From: JASDSY01 sp041441465
Lineage (GTDB): Bacteria; Muiribacteriota; UBA9980
Assembly: GCA_041441465.1 (NCBI GenBank)
Contig: JASDSY010000031.1
Coordinates: 1-64,000 of the forward strand
DNA length: 64,000 nucleotides
Reading direction: 5' to 3'
Shown: positions 35,476-42,458 of the stretch, one piece after another
How positions within the stretch are numbered: position 1 is the stretch's first letter
Layout of the letters: each line of letters begins with the position of its first letter
The notes under the pieces: model-generated
Database searches by the model: none
The model's input: only the letters and a program-made list of their open reading frames with translations
What the model was told of the DNA's origin: nothing
Position numbers and translations under genes: made by a program

Positions 35476-36783
35476 ATGAGTATCAATCTTTTTTCGCAAG
35501 GAAATCCATTCTCACGAATTCCTTGTAACTCATCAAATTATACCAAAATATTTCATGCTAAGCAATCTTTATTTGAAAAAAACCTAGCTTGCTATGTTAG
35601 TAGCGAAGAATACGATATTGATTTAAACGAGGCTCTTAAAATTCATAAGAATAATAACGGTAAAAATATGACTAAAACACTTCTTGAAAAAGGAATAAAG
35701 GTGCGTTCAAATCTTGTAATTGACATAGATGGCATCCCTAATCGAGATGAATATACTCTTGAAAATGTTATTAAACTTACTACGTTTTTAATCGAAAAAA
35801 TGCAAATGAAAGACGGCATTGATTTTTTTATACATTTTTCAGGCAGAAAGGGATTTCACCTTATAATTCCAAATACTCGATTTGGCGCCGAATTTATCGA
35901 ACCCATACCCGGAACATCATCAAATTTAATAACATTTTCAATGGCAAGTGAACTTGTAAAAGAATCAGGTATGGATATCTCGTTATTCGACAGAACTACT
36001 CAATATCAAGACAAAATAATGAGAGTTGCCTGCAGTAAACATGATAAAACCGATACGTATTGCTTACCTTTTTCATTTGAAGAATTAGTAAAACTCAACT
36101 GGAAAAGCATTAAAGAATCAGCTACAATAGGTAATGCTAAATATAAAGATACCCCTCAATTACTTACCGAACCACATTCTATGCTCGCTGAACTTTATCA
36201 AAAACATTTCAACCTCTATATAAAAAAAAGTAAACCTTTCAAGTTACCACTTACCGTTAAATCGGACGGTTTTTTATGTAAGTGCGTTGAATTTTATGTT
36301 AATCATTGTAAAATGCTCTTACCGAATGATTATAATCGTTTTGCAGATAACATGCCTTTTGCAATAGCGGCTTATAAAAGCGGCGGTGAGGCCGAACTAA
36401 AAAAATTTCACGAAGCCTTCGCAAGAAATATGGGAGCAGAAAATTCCGAAAACAAAGCTGAAAATTGGACTACTGAAATTATTAACACAATAAAAAATAA
36501 GCATCATGCTTGTATTAGCGGTTATCATAATCAAGATAGTTATATTCTCGGTACAAAATCAAAAATTGAACGTCTCATTAGTGTTTCAAATCAAAAATTT
36601 AACTTTCAGTGCAGTAATGAATGCCCACTTAAACTCGTTATAAAAGGCCAGCAGTTTGGAGAATTCATTAATCGTATAGCCTCAGATTGCGGAACAGATA
36701 TAAAAGAGTTGTTTGTTTCGGCCGTATTTGATTACTTCATTGAAAATGGGTACGAAAATCAACTAATGAAAAAATTAGAATAA
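35476..36783 (+). CDS. Archaeo-eukaryotic-type primase (PriS-like)
   Basis: 435 residues, AAGGAA 7 nt before the ATG. AEP signatures: the metal-binding D-x-D in NLVIDIDGIPN (about residue 83), the nucleotide-binding SGRKGFHLIIPN (about 122), and a later Arg/His region, KIMRVACSKHDK. The middle and C-terminal parts carry four or more cysteines (FLCKCVEFYVNHC; FQCSNECPL) that may hold a metal ion. Family members start DNA synthesis for plasmids, phages and integrative elements. It is followed after a palindrome by the D5-type helicase gene, the usual primase-helicase pair of self-replicating elements. Confidence 0.82.
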   Translation: MSINLFSQGNPFSRIPCNSSNYTKIFHAKQSLFEKNLACYVSSEEYDIDLNEALKIHKNNNGKNMTKTLLEKGIKVRSNLVIDIDGIPNRDEYTLENVIKLTTFLIEKMQMKDGIDFFIHFSGRKGFHLIIPNTRFGAEFIEPIPGTSSNLITFSMASELVKESGMDISLFDRTTQYQDKIMRVACSKHDKTDTYCLPFSFEELVKLNWKSIKESATIGNAKYKDTPQLLTEPHSMLAELYQKHFNLYIKKSKPFKLPLTVKSDGFLCKCVEFYVNHCKMLLPNDYNRFADNMPFAIAAYKSGGEAELKKFHEAFARNMGAENSENKAENWTTEIINTIKNKHHACISGYHNQDSYILGTKSKIERLISVSNQKFNFQCSNECPLKLVIKGQQFGEFINRIASDCGTDIKELFVSAVFDYFIENGYENQLMKKLE

Positions 36784-36804
36784 ACGTTTCAATTTAAAGT
36801 TTCG

Positions 36805-36840
36805 TGATGGTGACGGAAAAATATTTTTCCGTCACCATCA
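36805..36840. repeat. Perfect 36-bp palindrome upstream of the SF3 helicase gene
   Basis: TGATGGTGACGGAAAAAT joined directly to its reverse complement, no loop. It lies between primase and helicase genes. Its core GTGACGGAAAA recurs at 38914-38946 on the other side of the helicase gene. A binding site or origin element is possible, as is a terminator for the primase gene. Confidence 0.85.
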
Positions 36841-36904
36841 AATAAGCTAACAATAAATACTTTTTAAACTTTTGTAACGTAAATATAATAGGAGTTGATA
36901 TAAA

Positions 36905-38854
36905 ATGCACTATATTGCCACCGCCAAAGCCAATGCAGTAATATTGGAATTATCTGAAAAATGTATCTTTTTTAAAACACTTGTTAAAAAAATTGAAAAT
37001 AATACTCTTAACCAAAATGAATGTAAACTGGGTGCAACTATATTATGGAAAGCTGGCCATGAAGAAGCTGCAATTGAATTTCTTAATTTACAAACTAAAA
37101 TTACAGATAACGAAACTACATTATTTATTAATGAATGTAAATCCCCTCCTGATGAAACTATTATATGCACAACAATTGGCTGTGATTTAAATCAAATTAT
37201 GAGATGTTTCGCTAAAATTATTAAAAATAGCGTAGGGGTAATAAACAATAGTCCGTGTCAGTTTATACAACATCCATTAAAAAAAGCTATTACTTGCATA
37301 AAAAAAGAATTAATGAATTTTTCAAATAAAGCTGATTTTAAATTTTCAGATGAGGCATTAAAATCTCTGGCAATTTTAAAAATTATAAATAAGACTGTTT
37401 TTAACGATACAATTAATAATTTTAAAAACTTTGGTATTGATATTGAAAATATAAAAATATCTATAAAACCCTTTTTTCAAGAAGTACTTGATAAAGAATA
37501 TGAAAAAAAAGGTATTAATTTTAGTGAAAAAGGCGGGGTTACTTTAAATGGAGTAAAATACGCCCGGCATATTTTAAATAATTTTACGCTCGCAATTACA
37601 TCAGGAATGCGTTTTTTTATATATAAAAATGGCATTTGGAGTTTCATTAACGACCTCGAATTATCAAGATTACTTATGGACTTTTTACATAACGACCTCA
37701 AAGATTCCTGGACAACATATTTAGAAAAAACATATATAGAACCATTAAAAAGATTAGCTGAACCTGTTCAAGAAATGGATAATCAAAAAAATTTCATAAA
37801 TGTTGTTAACGGAATGCTGGATATTGAAAACTTTATCCTTCGTCCTCACCGTCCGAGTTATCACTCAACAATACGCATTCCTTTAAAATATGATCCTAAC
37901 GCAAAAGCACCAAATTTTTTAACTTTTCTTAATCAGATTTTTGAAAATGATAACGAACGCATATCATTGGTATTAGAAATAATCGGACTTTGCTTAACAT
38001 CCGAAACAAAGGCTCAAAAAGCTTTTATTTTCTGGGGTAAAGGCGGTAACGGAAAATCCGTACTTTCTTTAATTATCAAAGCCCTCTGTGGCGATGCTAA
38101 TGTCAGTTCTGTTCCAATGAAAGATCTAGAAAACTCTTTTGCTCGTAGTGAACTGGTTGGAAAAACATTGAATCTTGCCACAGAGAATGAATTTGACAGC
38201 AAAGGTTTAAATTCACAATATTTCAAAAGCATTACAACCGGAGACCCATTAAGAGTTGAAGAAAAATTTAAACCCGGCTATACTATTTCACCATTTTGTA
38301 AATTACTGTACTGCTTAAATATGCTTCCATACTGTTCAGATCATACATATGGATTTTTAAGACGTCTTATTATAGTTCCATTTACTTTTACAGTTGACGA
38401 AAAAAACGATAATAAAAATCTTGTCAGTGAATTAATGAATGAGCTCCCAGGAATCATGAACTTATCACTTGAAGCATTAGCGCGCTTACGTAAAAATAAT
38501 TATGTTTTTACCAAATCCAATTTAGCTGAAAAGGTTCTTAACGAATATAAAGAAGATATAAATCCCATGGAAGAATTTATACGAGAATATATTCAAAAAG
38601 CAAATGAGGATGATGTCGTATATCGCAATGATATAAGAAAAACTTTTGATAATTGGTGCTTTACTAATGGGCATCATAAAATAAAAACACTTACTGATAA
38701 AAAGTTTTGGGCAAGTTTTCGTGATGTTATGATCAATAAAAAAATTATTCACACTGAAAGCCGCCGAGGGGGAAAACGTTGCTTCAAAGGAATCAAACTA
38801 ATTAAAACTATAAATGACGAAAATAACAATATGCTGACTACAAAATTCGAATAA
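36905..38854 (+). CDS. D5/P4-type SF3 replicative helicase
   Basis: 649 residues, AGGAG upstream. The N-terminal 200 residues are a helical region of no known family. About 220-330 is the D5_N-like domain (GMRFFIYKNGIWSFINDLEL; FINVVNGMLDIENF). The SF3 core follows: Walker A WGKGGNGKSVLSLII (about 376), Walker B-like TLNLATENEFDSKGL and motif C PFCKLLYCLNMLPY. FLRRLIIVPFTF is the arginine-finger region. The C-terminal winged helix (EDDVVYRNDIRKTFDNWCF) is the usual origin-binding or loading domain. The primase domain is not fused, as in P4 alpha, but lies in the gene before. It is predicted to melt the element's origin and drive replication. Palindromes with a common core flank the gene. Confidence 0.88.
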   Translation: MHYIATAKANAVILELSEKCIFFKTLVKKIENNTLNQNECKLGATILWKAGHEEAAIEFLNLQTKITDNETTLFINECKSPPDETIICTTIGCDLNQIMRCFAKIIKNSVGVINNSPCQFIQHPLKKAITCIKKELMNFSNKADFKFSDEALKSLAILKIINKTVFNDTINNFKNFGIDIENIKISIKPFFQEVLDKEYEKKGINFSEKGGVTLNGVKYARHILNNFTLAITSGMRFFIYKNGIWSFINDLELSRLLMDFLHNDLKDSWTTYLEKTYIEPLKRLAEPVQEMDNQKNFINVVNGMLDIENFILRPHRPSYHSTIRIPLKYDPNAKAPNFLTFLNQIFENDNERISLVLEIIGLCLTSETKAQKAFIFWGKGGNGKSVLSLIIKALCGDANVSSVPMKDLENSFARSELVGKTLNLATENEFDSKGLNSQYFKSITTGDPLRVEEKFKPGYTISPFCKLLYCLNMLPYCSDHTYGFLRRLIIVPFTFTVDEKNDNKNLVSELMNELPGIMNLSLEALARLRKNNYVFTKSNLAEKVLNEYKEDINPMEEFIREYIQKANEDDVVYRNDIRKTFDNWCFTNGHHKIKTLTDKKFWASFRDVMINKKIIHTESRRGGKRCFKGIKLIKTINDENNNMLTTKFE

Positions 38855-38913
38855 TATTACTTTTTTATGTTTGTGTCACAAAAATAAAAAAAAGTGATAT
38901 TAACATTAATTTT

Positions 38914-38946
38914 ATTAGTGACAGAAAAAAATTTTCCGTCACTAAT
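38914..38946. repeat. Inverted repeat downstream of the SF3 helicase gene
   Basis: ATTAGTGACAGAAAA / TTTTCCGTCACTAAT, one mismatch, three-base loop. It shares the GTGAC(G/A)GAAAA core with the palindrome at 36805-36840. It lies 60 bp past the helicase stop. Confidence 0.8.
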
Positions 38947-38984
38947 ACTAAAATCAGTTAACCATTAAATTTAGGAGGTTTTTT

Positions 38985-39257
38985 ATGTTTAAATTAATTA
39001 CAAATTACAAAATAAAAATTCAAAAAATAATTGATTCTAAACCCAAAGATACTAATTATACAACGGCTAAAATATTTCCTGAACAGTGGGATAAATATAG
39101 CAAATTAGCAGTCAATGAAAATGGAAAAAAAGAAGCAGCAAAAAACAAACGCAACTACGGACGCGCTTTTACAAATGCCGTAATAAACAATGAATATAAA
39201 AACATTAAATATACCGGCAAAAACAAACAAAAAGCTTCAACATTTCATATATTTTAA
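38985..39257 (+). CDS. Small basic protein of unknown function
   Basis: 90 residues with TAGGAGG 8 nt before the ATG. Strongly Lys-rich (KIKIQKIIDSKPK; ENGKKEAAKNKRNYGRAF). It may bind nucleic acid. Placed between the helicase and excisionase genes. No family recognised. Confidence 0.55.
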   Translation: MFKLITNYKIKIQKIIDSKPKDTNYTTAKIFPEQWDKYSKLAVNENGKKEAAKNKRNYGRAFTNAVINNEYKNIKYTGKNKQKASTFHIF

Positions 39258-39358
39258 CTATTAAAAATGTACCATTTTAAATTACACGTATATATTATAA
39301 TAATAAGTCTTGTATTTATTAAAAAAAATTACAAATATGATATATCAGGAGGAATAAT

Positions 39359-39562
39359 ATGTCAAAATCACTTAACGAATACCCAGAAATTTTAAACGCC
39401 CGCAACATTGCTGAATATCTTAATATTGGATATGTTAAAGCGCTTAAATTATTGAAATATGGTAATTTACCTTGCATTCGAATTGGAAACTCATTTCGGA
39501 TTTCTCGGGCCGTTTTCGAAAAATGGATGTTAACGCCATCCGACACTAAAATAACTTATTAA
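39359..39562 (+). CDS. Excisionase-like helix-turn-helix protein
   Basis: 67 residues, AGGAGG upstream. A MerR-like HTH of the excisionase kind: ILNARNIAEYLNIGYVKALK and GNLPCIRIGNSFRISRAVFE, with the usual FEKWM end. Proteins like this bind attachment-site arms and turn the integrase toward excision. It is 69 bp before the integrase gene. Confidence 0.85.
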   Translation: MSKSLNEYPEILNARNIAEYLNIGYVKALKLLKYGNLPCIRIGNSFRISRAVFEKWMLTPSDTKITY

Positions 39563-39571
39563 ATATTTTAC

Positions 39572-39608
39572 ATCCGTGCGATATTAGACATTCCAAAATC
39601 GCACGGAT
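39572..39608 (+). terminator. Hairpin between excisionase and integrase genes
   Basis: Perfect ATCCGTGCGAT / ATCGCACGGAT, 15-nt loop, followed by TATTTT. It could reduce read-through into the integrase gene. Confidence 0.65.
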
Positions 39609-39631
39609 TATTTTAACAGTGGGGGTGAATT

Positions 39632-40816
39632 ATGGGAAGTTTCATAAGAAAAAGAACTACCAAAAAAGGCGTTACATGGCAGATTGTAGTCGAAGCAGGT
39701 TATGACGAAAAAGGTCAACGAAAACAAATTTTCAAATCGATCACTGGAACAAAAAAAGAAGCTGAAAAAATAATGGCCAAAATTATACAGGATGTTAACG
39801 GTAACAGGTATGTTAACGATAACAAAATCACAGTAGCACAGTTTTTACGCGAATGGATTAAAGTGCATGTTGAACCGCAATTATCTCCGACATCTGCCGA
39901 CGGTTACAAAGTCAATATCGAAAGGCATATTATTCCAGAAATAGGCCACATTACACTTCAACAGCTAAAGCATATCGATATTCAAAATATGTATGCCAGA
40001 CTTTTAAATACCGGAAGATGCGACCATAAAGGCGGATTAGCTCCAAGAACCATAAAATATATACATCGTAACCTTTCGACAGCATTGGAATATGCAATTA
40101 AAATGCAGTTAATCAGTAATAATCCGGCAAAATTTGCTACGCCACCAAAAATAAAAGCATATAGGTCTGAAATATATGATGAAAATGAAATCACAACTAT
40201 GCTAAGTAAAGCTAAAGGAACCGATCTTGAAGTACCGCTCGCGATTGCGGTAACACTCGGACTTCGTCGCGGTGAACTTTTAGCCTTAAAGTGGCAGGAT
40301 ATTGATTTTGAAAACGTAAAAGTCACAATAAAAAACAATCTTGTCAAAACAACTAAGGGATGTATATTTAAAGACCTTAAAACAGAAAGCAGCTATCGTT
40401 CAATCGATATACCTTACGGGCTTATAAAACTTTTAAAGGAACATAAAAACAATCAAGAAAAAATAAAAATTAATTTTCAAAATTGTTATAATGACAATGA
40501 CCTTGTTTGCTGTCACGCAAATGGGAACCCCTTTTCGCCATGTTATTTTACCTGTAAATTTGAAAAATTTTTAATTAAAAATCATCTAAAAAAAATACGG
40601 CTACATGATCTCAGGCATACGAATGCTACTCTTATGTTAAAATATGGCATTCCTGCAAAAATTGCCTCAAAACGCCTTGGACATTCGTCAGTCGGAATTA
40701 CACTCGACCTTTACTCACATGTCATAGGTGATATGCAAAGAGAAGCCGCACAAAAAATTGACGAAGGTGTTTTCGGAAAACTTTCTGAACCGCAATATGA
40801 GCCGAAAAAAATATAG
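39632..40816 (+). CDS. int: Tyrosine-recombinase integrase
   Basis: 394 residues, GGGGGTG ribosome site before the ATG. The N-terminal AP2-like arm-binding domain (GSFIRKRTTKKGVTWQIVV; KKEAEKIMAKI) is followed by the SAM-like core-binding domain (VAQFLREWIKVHVEPQLSPT). The catalytic domain has Arg in LGLRRGELLALKWQDI (about 211), the HxxR box RLHDLRHTNATLML (about 325), His in RLGHSSVGITLDLYSH (about 351) and Tyr in the same stretch. All catalytic residues are present. The gene ends 141 bp from attR in the tRNA gene, the standard arrangement for a tRNA-targeting integrase. Confidence 0.95.
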   Translation: MGSFIRKRTTKKGVTWQIVVEAGYDEKGQRKQIFKSITGTKKEAEKIMAKIIQDVNGNRYVNDNKITVAQFLREWIKVHVEPQLSPTSADGYKVNIERHIIPEIGHITLQQLKHIDIQNMYARLLNTGRCDHKGGLAPRTIKYIHRNLSTALEYAIKMQLISNNPAKFATPPKIKAYRSEIYDENEITTMLSKAKGTDLEVPLAIAVTLGLRRGELLALKWQDIDFENVKVTIKNNLVKTTKGCIFKDLKTESSYRSIDIPYGLIKLLKEHKNNQEKIKINFQNCYNDNDLVCCHANGNPFSPCYFTCKFEKFLIKNHLKKIRLHDLRHTNATLMLKYGIPAKIASKRLGHSSVGITLDLYSHVIGDMQREAAQKIDEGVFGKLSEPQYEPKKI

Positions 40817-40840
40817 AAATTTTTAATTAATAACAATTAA

Positions 40841-40891
40841 TTTCAAGTTATTTTTATTGTTTTTTAAAATTTTGGTGGCAAAATGGTGGCA
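40841..40891 (+). repeat. Right subterminal 51-bp direct repeat (possible integrase arm site)
   Basis: Partner of 10873-10923, same orientation and length, ending GGTGGCAAAATGGTGGCA; 65 bp inside attR. Confidence 0.6.
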
Positions 40892-40922
40892 AAAGTAAAA
40901 ATAAGGGTCAAAATAAGAATGA

Positions 40923-40957
40923 AAAAAGGGGCTTCACGATTCCGTGAAACCCCTTTT
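40923..40957 (-). terminator. tRNA-Ser terminator supplied by the element
   Basis: 12-bp stem with a T-run on the minus strand, directly after the tRNA. Differs at three positions from the displaced copy at 10672-10710. Confidence 0.85.
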
Positions 40958-41024
40958 CGTTAGCGGAGAGACTGAGATTTGAACTCAGGTTCCCGATTTT
41001 GTCAGGAAATTCGATTTCGAGTCG
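40957..41024 (-). repeat. attR: 68-bp direct repeat, right end of the element
   Basis: Identical to 10712-10779. It overlaps the 3' two-thirds of tRNA-Ser; beyond 41024 the two copies differ at once. Confidence 0.93.
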
Positions 41025-41053
41025 AACGCTTTCGGCCGCTCAGCCATCTCTCC
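40964..41053 (-). tRNA. tRNA-Ser(CGA)
   Basis: 90 nt. Acceptor stem GGAGAGA / TCTCTCC with discriminator G, a D-arm with GGCTGAGCGGCC, an anticodon loop CTCGAAA giving CGA (reads UCG), a long variable arm (TTTCCTGACAAAATCGGGAA) typical of serine, and a T-arm with GTTCAAATC. CCA is not encoded. Half of the gene comes from the integrated element, and function is preserved. Confidence 0.95.
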
Positions 41054-41188
41054 ATGTTACAAACTAAAACGCCGACGTTGACATTATTAACTGTAACGGC
41101 GGTTATTATACCAAAGTTATAATTAAATGTCAATTTGAAAAATGCTTTTTTTACTAATTTTAAAAAAAATTTGCTGTGTCGGAAATTC

Positions 41189-41659
41189 CTATATATGGCA
41201 TTTTCCAACTTCATTGTTTTGGGAATTTACCACATTTTCAATTTTATGCCTCATGATTTTGACCGCAACATTTATTAATACCGAATAAAGAAGAGGCAAT
41301 AAAACAAAAATCATAGCGCTGCTAAGTTTTCCTTTAATTACAAGGCCGTCAAAAAAATTAAATACCGTCGCAAGCTGAAATATTGCTACAGTAATGCCGC
41401 CCAAATAAATAACTTTTTCATATAAATTTAAAAACTCAATGGAATTTTTTATATCATTCGATTTTTTAGAAAAAACAAAGAAAGAAATCATCATTTCAAA
41501 AGATTTTTTAAAGCCAAAAACCGCTATAACACAAAACAACGGAAATATTATAACTGTAAACAAAGTATTCCAGTGAATAAAATTCGCAATAGGAATCGAT
41601 TCGATTTTTAAAAATAATAAAAATAAAATAAAAATAGGAAGCGTTCTTAAAATAAACAT
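41189..41659 (-). CDS. Small integral membrane protein
   Basis: 156 residues from ATG 41659, with GGGGAG 5 nt upstream; the longer frame overlaps nrdG and lacks a ribosome site. Four hydrophobic segments: TLPIFILFLLFL, LFTVIIFPLFCVIAVFGF, YLGGITVAIFQLATVF and SSAMIFVLLPLLYSVLI. The loops are basic inside. The layout is faintly like the N-terminal half of MotA/ExbB-type proteins, but no signature proves it. It follows nrdG closely and may be in its transcript. Confidence 0.6.
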   Translation of the reverse strand: MFILRTLPIFILFLLFLKIESIPIANFIHWNTLFTVIIFPLFCVIAVFGFKKSFEMMISFFVFSKKSNDIKNSIEFLNLYEKVIYLGGITVAIFQLATVFNFFDGLVIKGKLSSAMIFVLLPLLYSVLINVAVKIMRHKIENVVNSQNNEVGKCHI

Positions 41660-41727
41660 AAAAATCTCCCCTTTATCATATTTTTTTAGAATTTTTAAAA
41701 AGCAAAATGCATACCAATTTATAATAA

Positions 41728-42312
41728 CTATTTTTCTAACTCGACATATTTCTGCCATTTAATATCGGGGAAATTAGAGATTATCCATTCCTTATCTTCC
41801 GGCATAATATCTTTATTTTCAGTACACCTGAACTGATAATCTATTCCGCTTTTACGAATTAAATCAACGCTTTTAAAAAGCTCGGCAGCGCTTCCAAAAC
41901 CGAGCGAATCATACTTATCAAACCTGGTTTTTATATCCATTGCCACAAAATCTATAATTTTGTCGTCAAGAATTTTTTGCAGTATTTCAGGATTGGTGCC
42001 GTTCGTATCAAGCTTTATCTTCTTTCCAGTTTCAATTTTCAGCTGCTTTAAAAAATCATATAACCTTTCGCCGTATATTGTCGGCTCGCCGCCCGTCACG
42101 ACTATTCCGGTAAGAAGCTTCTGTCGCTTGATTTTATTTACCATCGAAATAACCTGGTTTTCGTCAAACGGCTCGCTTTCAATCATAACGTTACGATTAT
42201 GGCAATACCAGCAGGACATGTTACAGCCTTTAATAAATATGACGCACGCCGTATTTTCAGGGTAATCCACAAGAGACGACGGTACAAAACCAAATATAGG
42301 TAAATTAAGCAT
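41728..42312 (-). CDS. nrdG: Anaerobic ribonucleotide reductase activase
   Basis: 194 residues. A radical-SAM protein with the cluster motif GCNMSCWYCHN (CX3CX2C) near residue 30, a GGE motif in VVTGGEPTIYGE, and AMDIKTRFDKY further on, as in pyruvate-formate-lyase-activating-like NrdG. It cuts S-adenosylmethionine and puts the glycyl radical on NrdD. The N-terminus PIFGFVPSSLVDYPENTACV is typical of stand-alone activases. It lies 146 bp downstream of nrdD in the same direction. Oxygen-sensitive, so it indicates growth without air. Confidence 0.9.
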   Translation of the reverse strand: MLNLPIFGFVPSSLVDYPENTACVIFIKGCNMSCWYCHNRNVMIESEPFDENQVISMVNKIKRQKLLTGIVVTGGEPTIYGERLYDFLKQLKIETGKKIKLDTNGTNPEILQKILDDKIIDFVAMDIKTRFDKYDSLGFGSAAELFKSVDLIRKSGIDYQFRCTENKDIMPEDKEWIISNFPDIKWQKYVELEK

Positions 42313-42458
42313 AAATAGTAAAAATCCTTTATAAATTTGCAGTTAAATACGATAACCATACATTTTAACAGCAAAGGCAGACAAATGCCTGCCTTCGCAA
42401 TTAATCAAATGTATTTTAAATTGTTCGACTTCATATATAACGCGCGTATTAATTATAA

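Larger units (their letters stand above)
10780..41024. mobile_element. About 30-kb integrative element in tRNA-Ser(CGA)
   Basis: Bounded by the 68-bp direct repeat (10712-10779 and 40957-41024). The integrase gene (39632-40816) lies beside the right end, preceded by an excisionase-like gene. The element supplies the 3' half that keeps the tRNA gene intact. Content in order: IS debris, a leftward DNA-modification/helicase operon, then a rightward replication and recombination module (Sak4-like, Cas4-like, primase, SF3 helicase). No structural phage genes, relaxase or conjugation genes are visible, so transfer would depend on a helper or on natural means. A satellite- or plasmid-like island is the best description. 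Confidence 0.9.

Noticed and set aside
10780..41024. Element as a complete prophage or a conjugative element
   Set aside because: No capsid, portal, terminase, tail, lysis, relaxase, coupling-protein or type IV secretion genes can be found in any frame.
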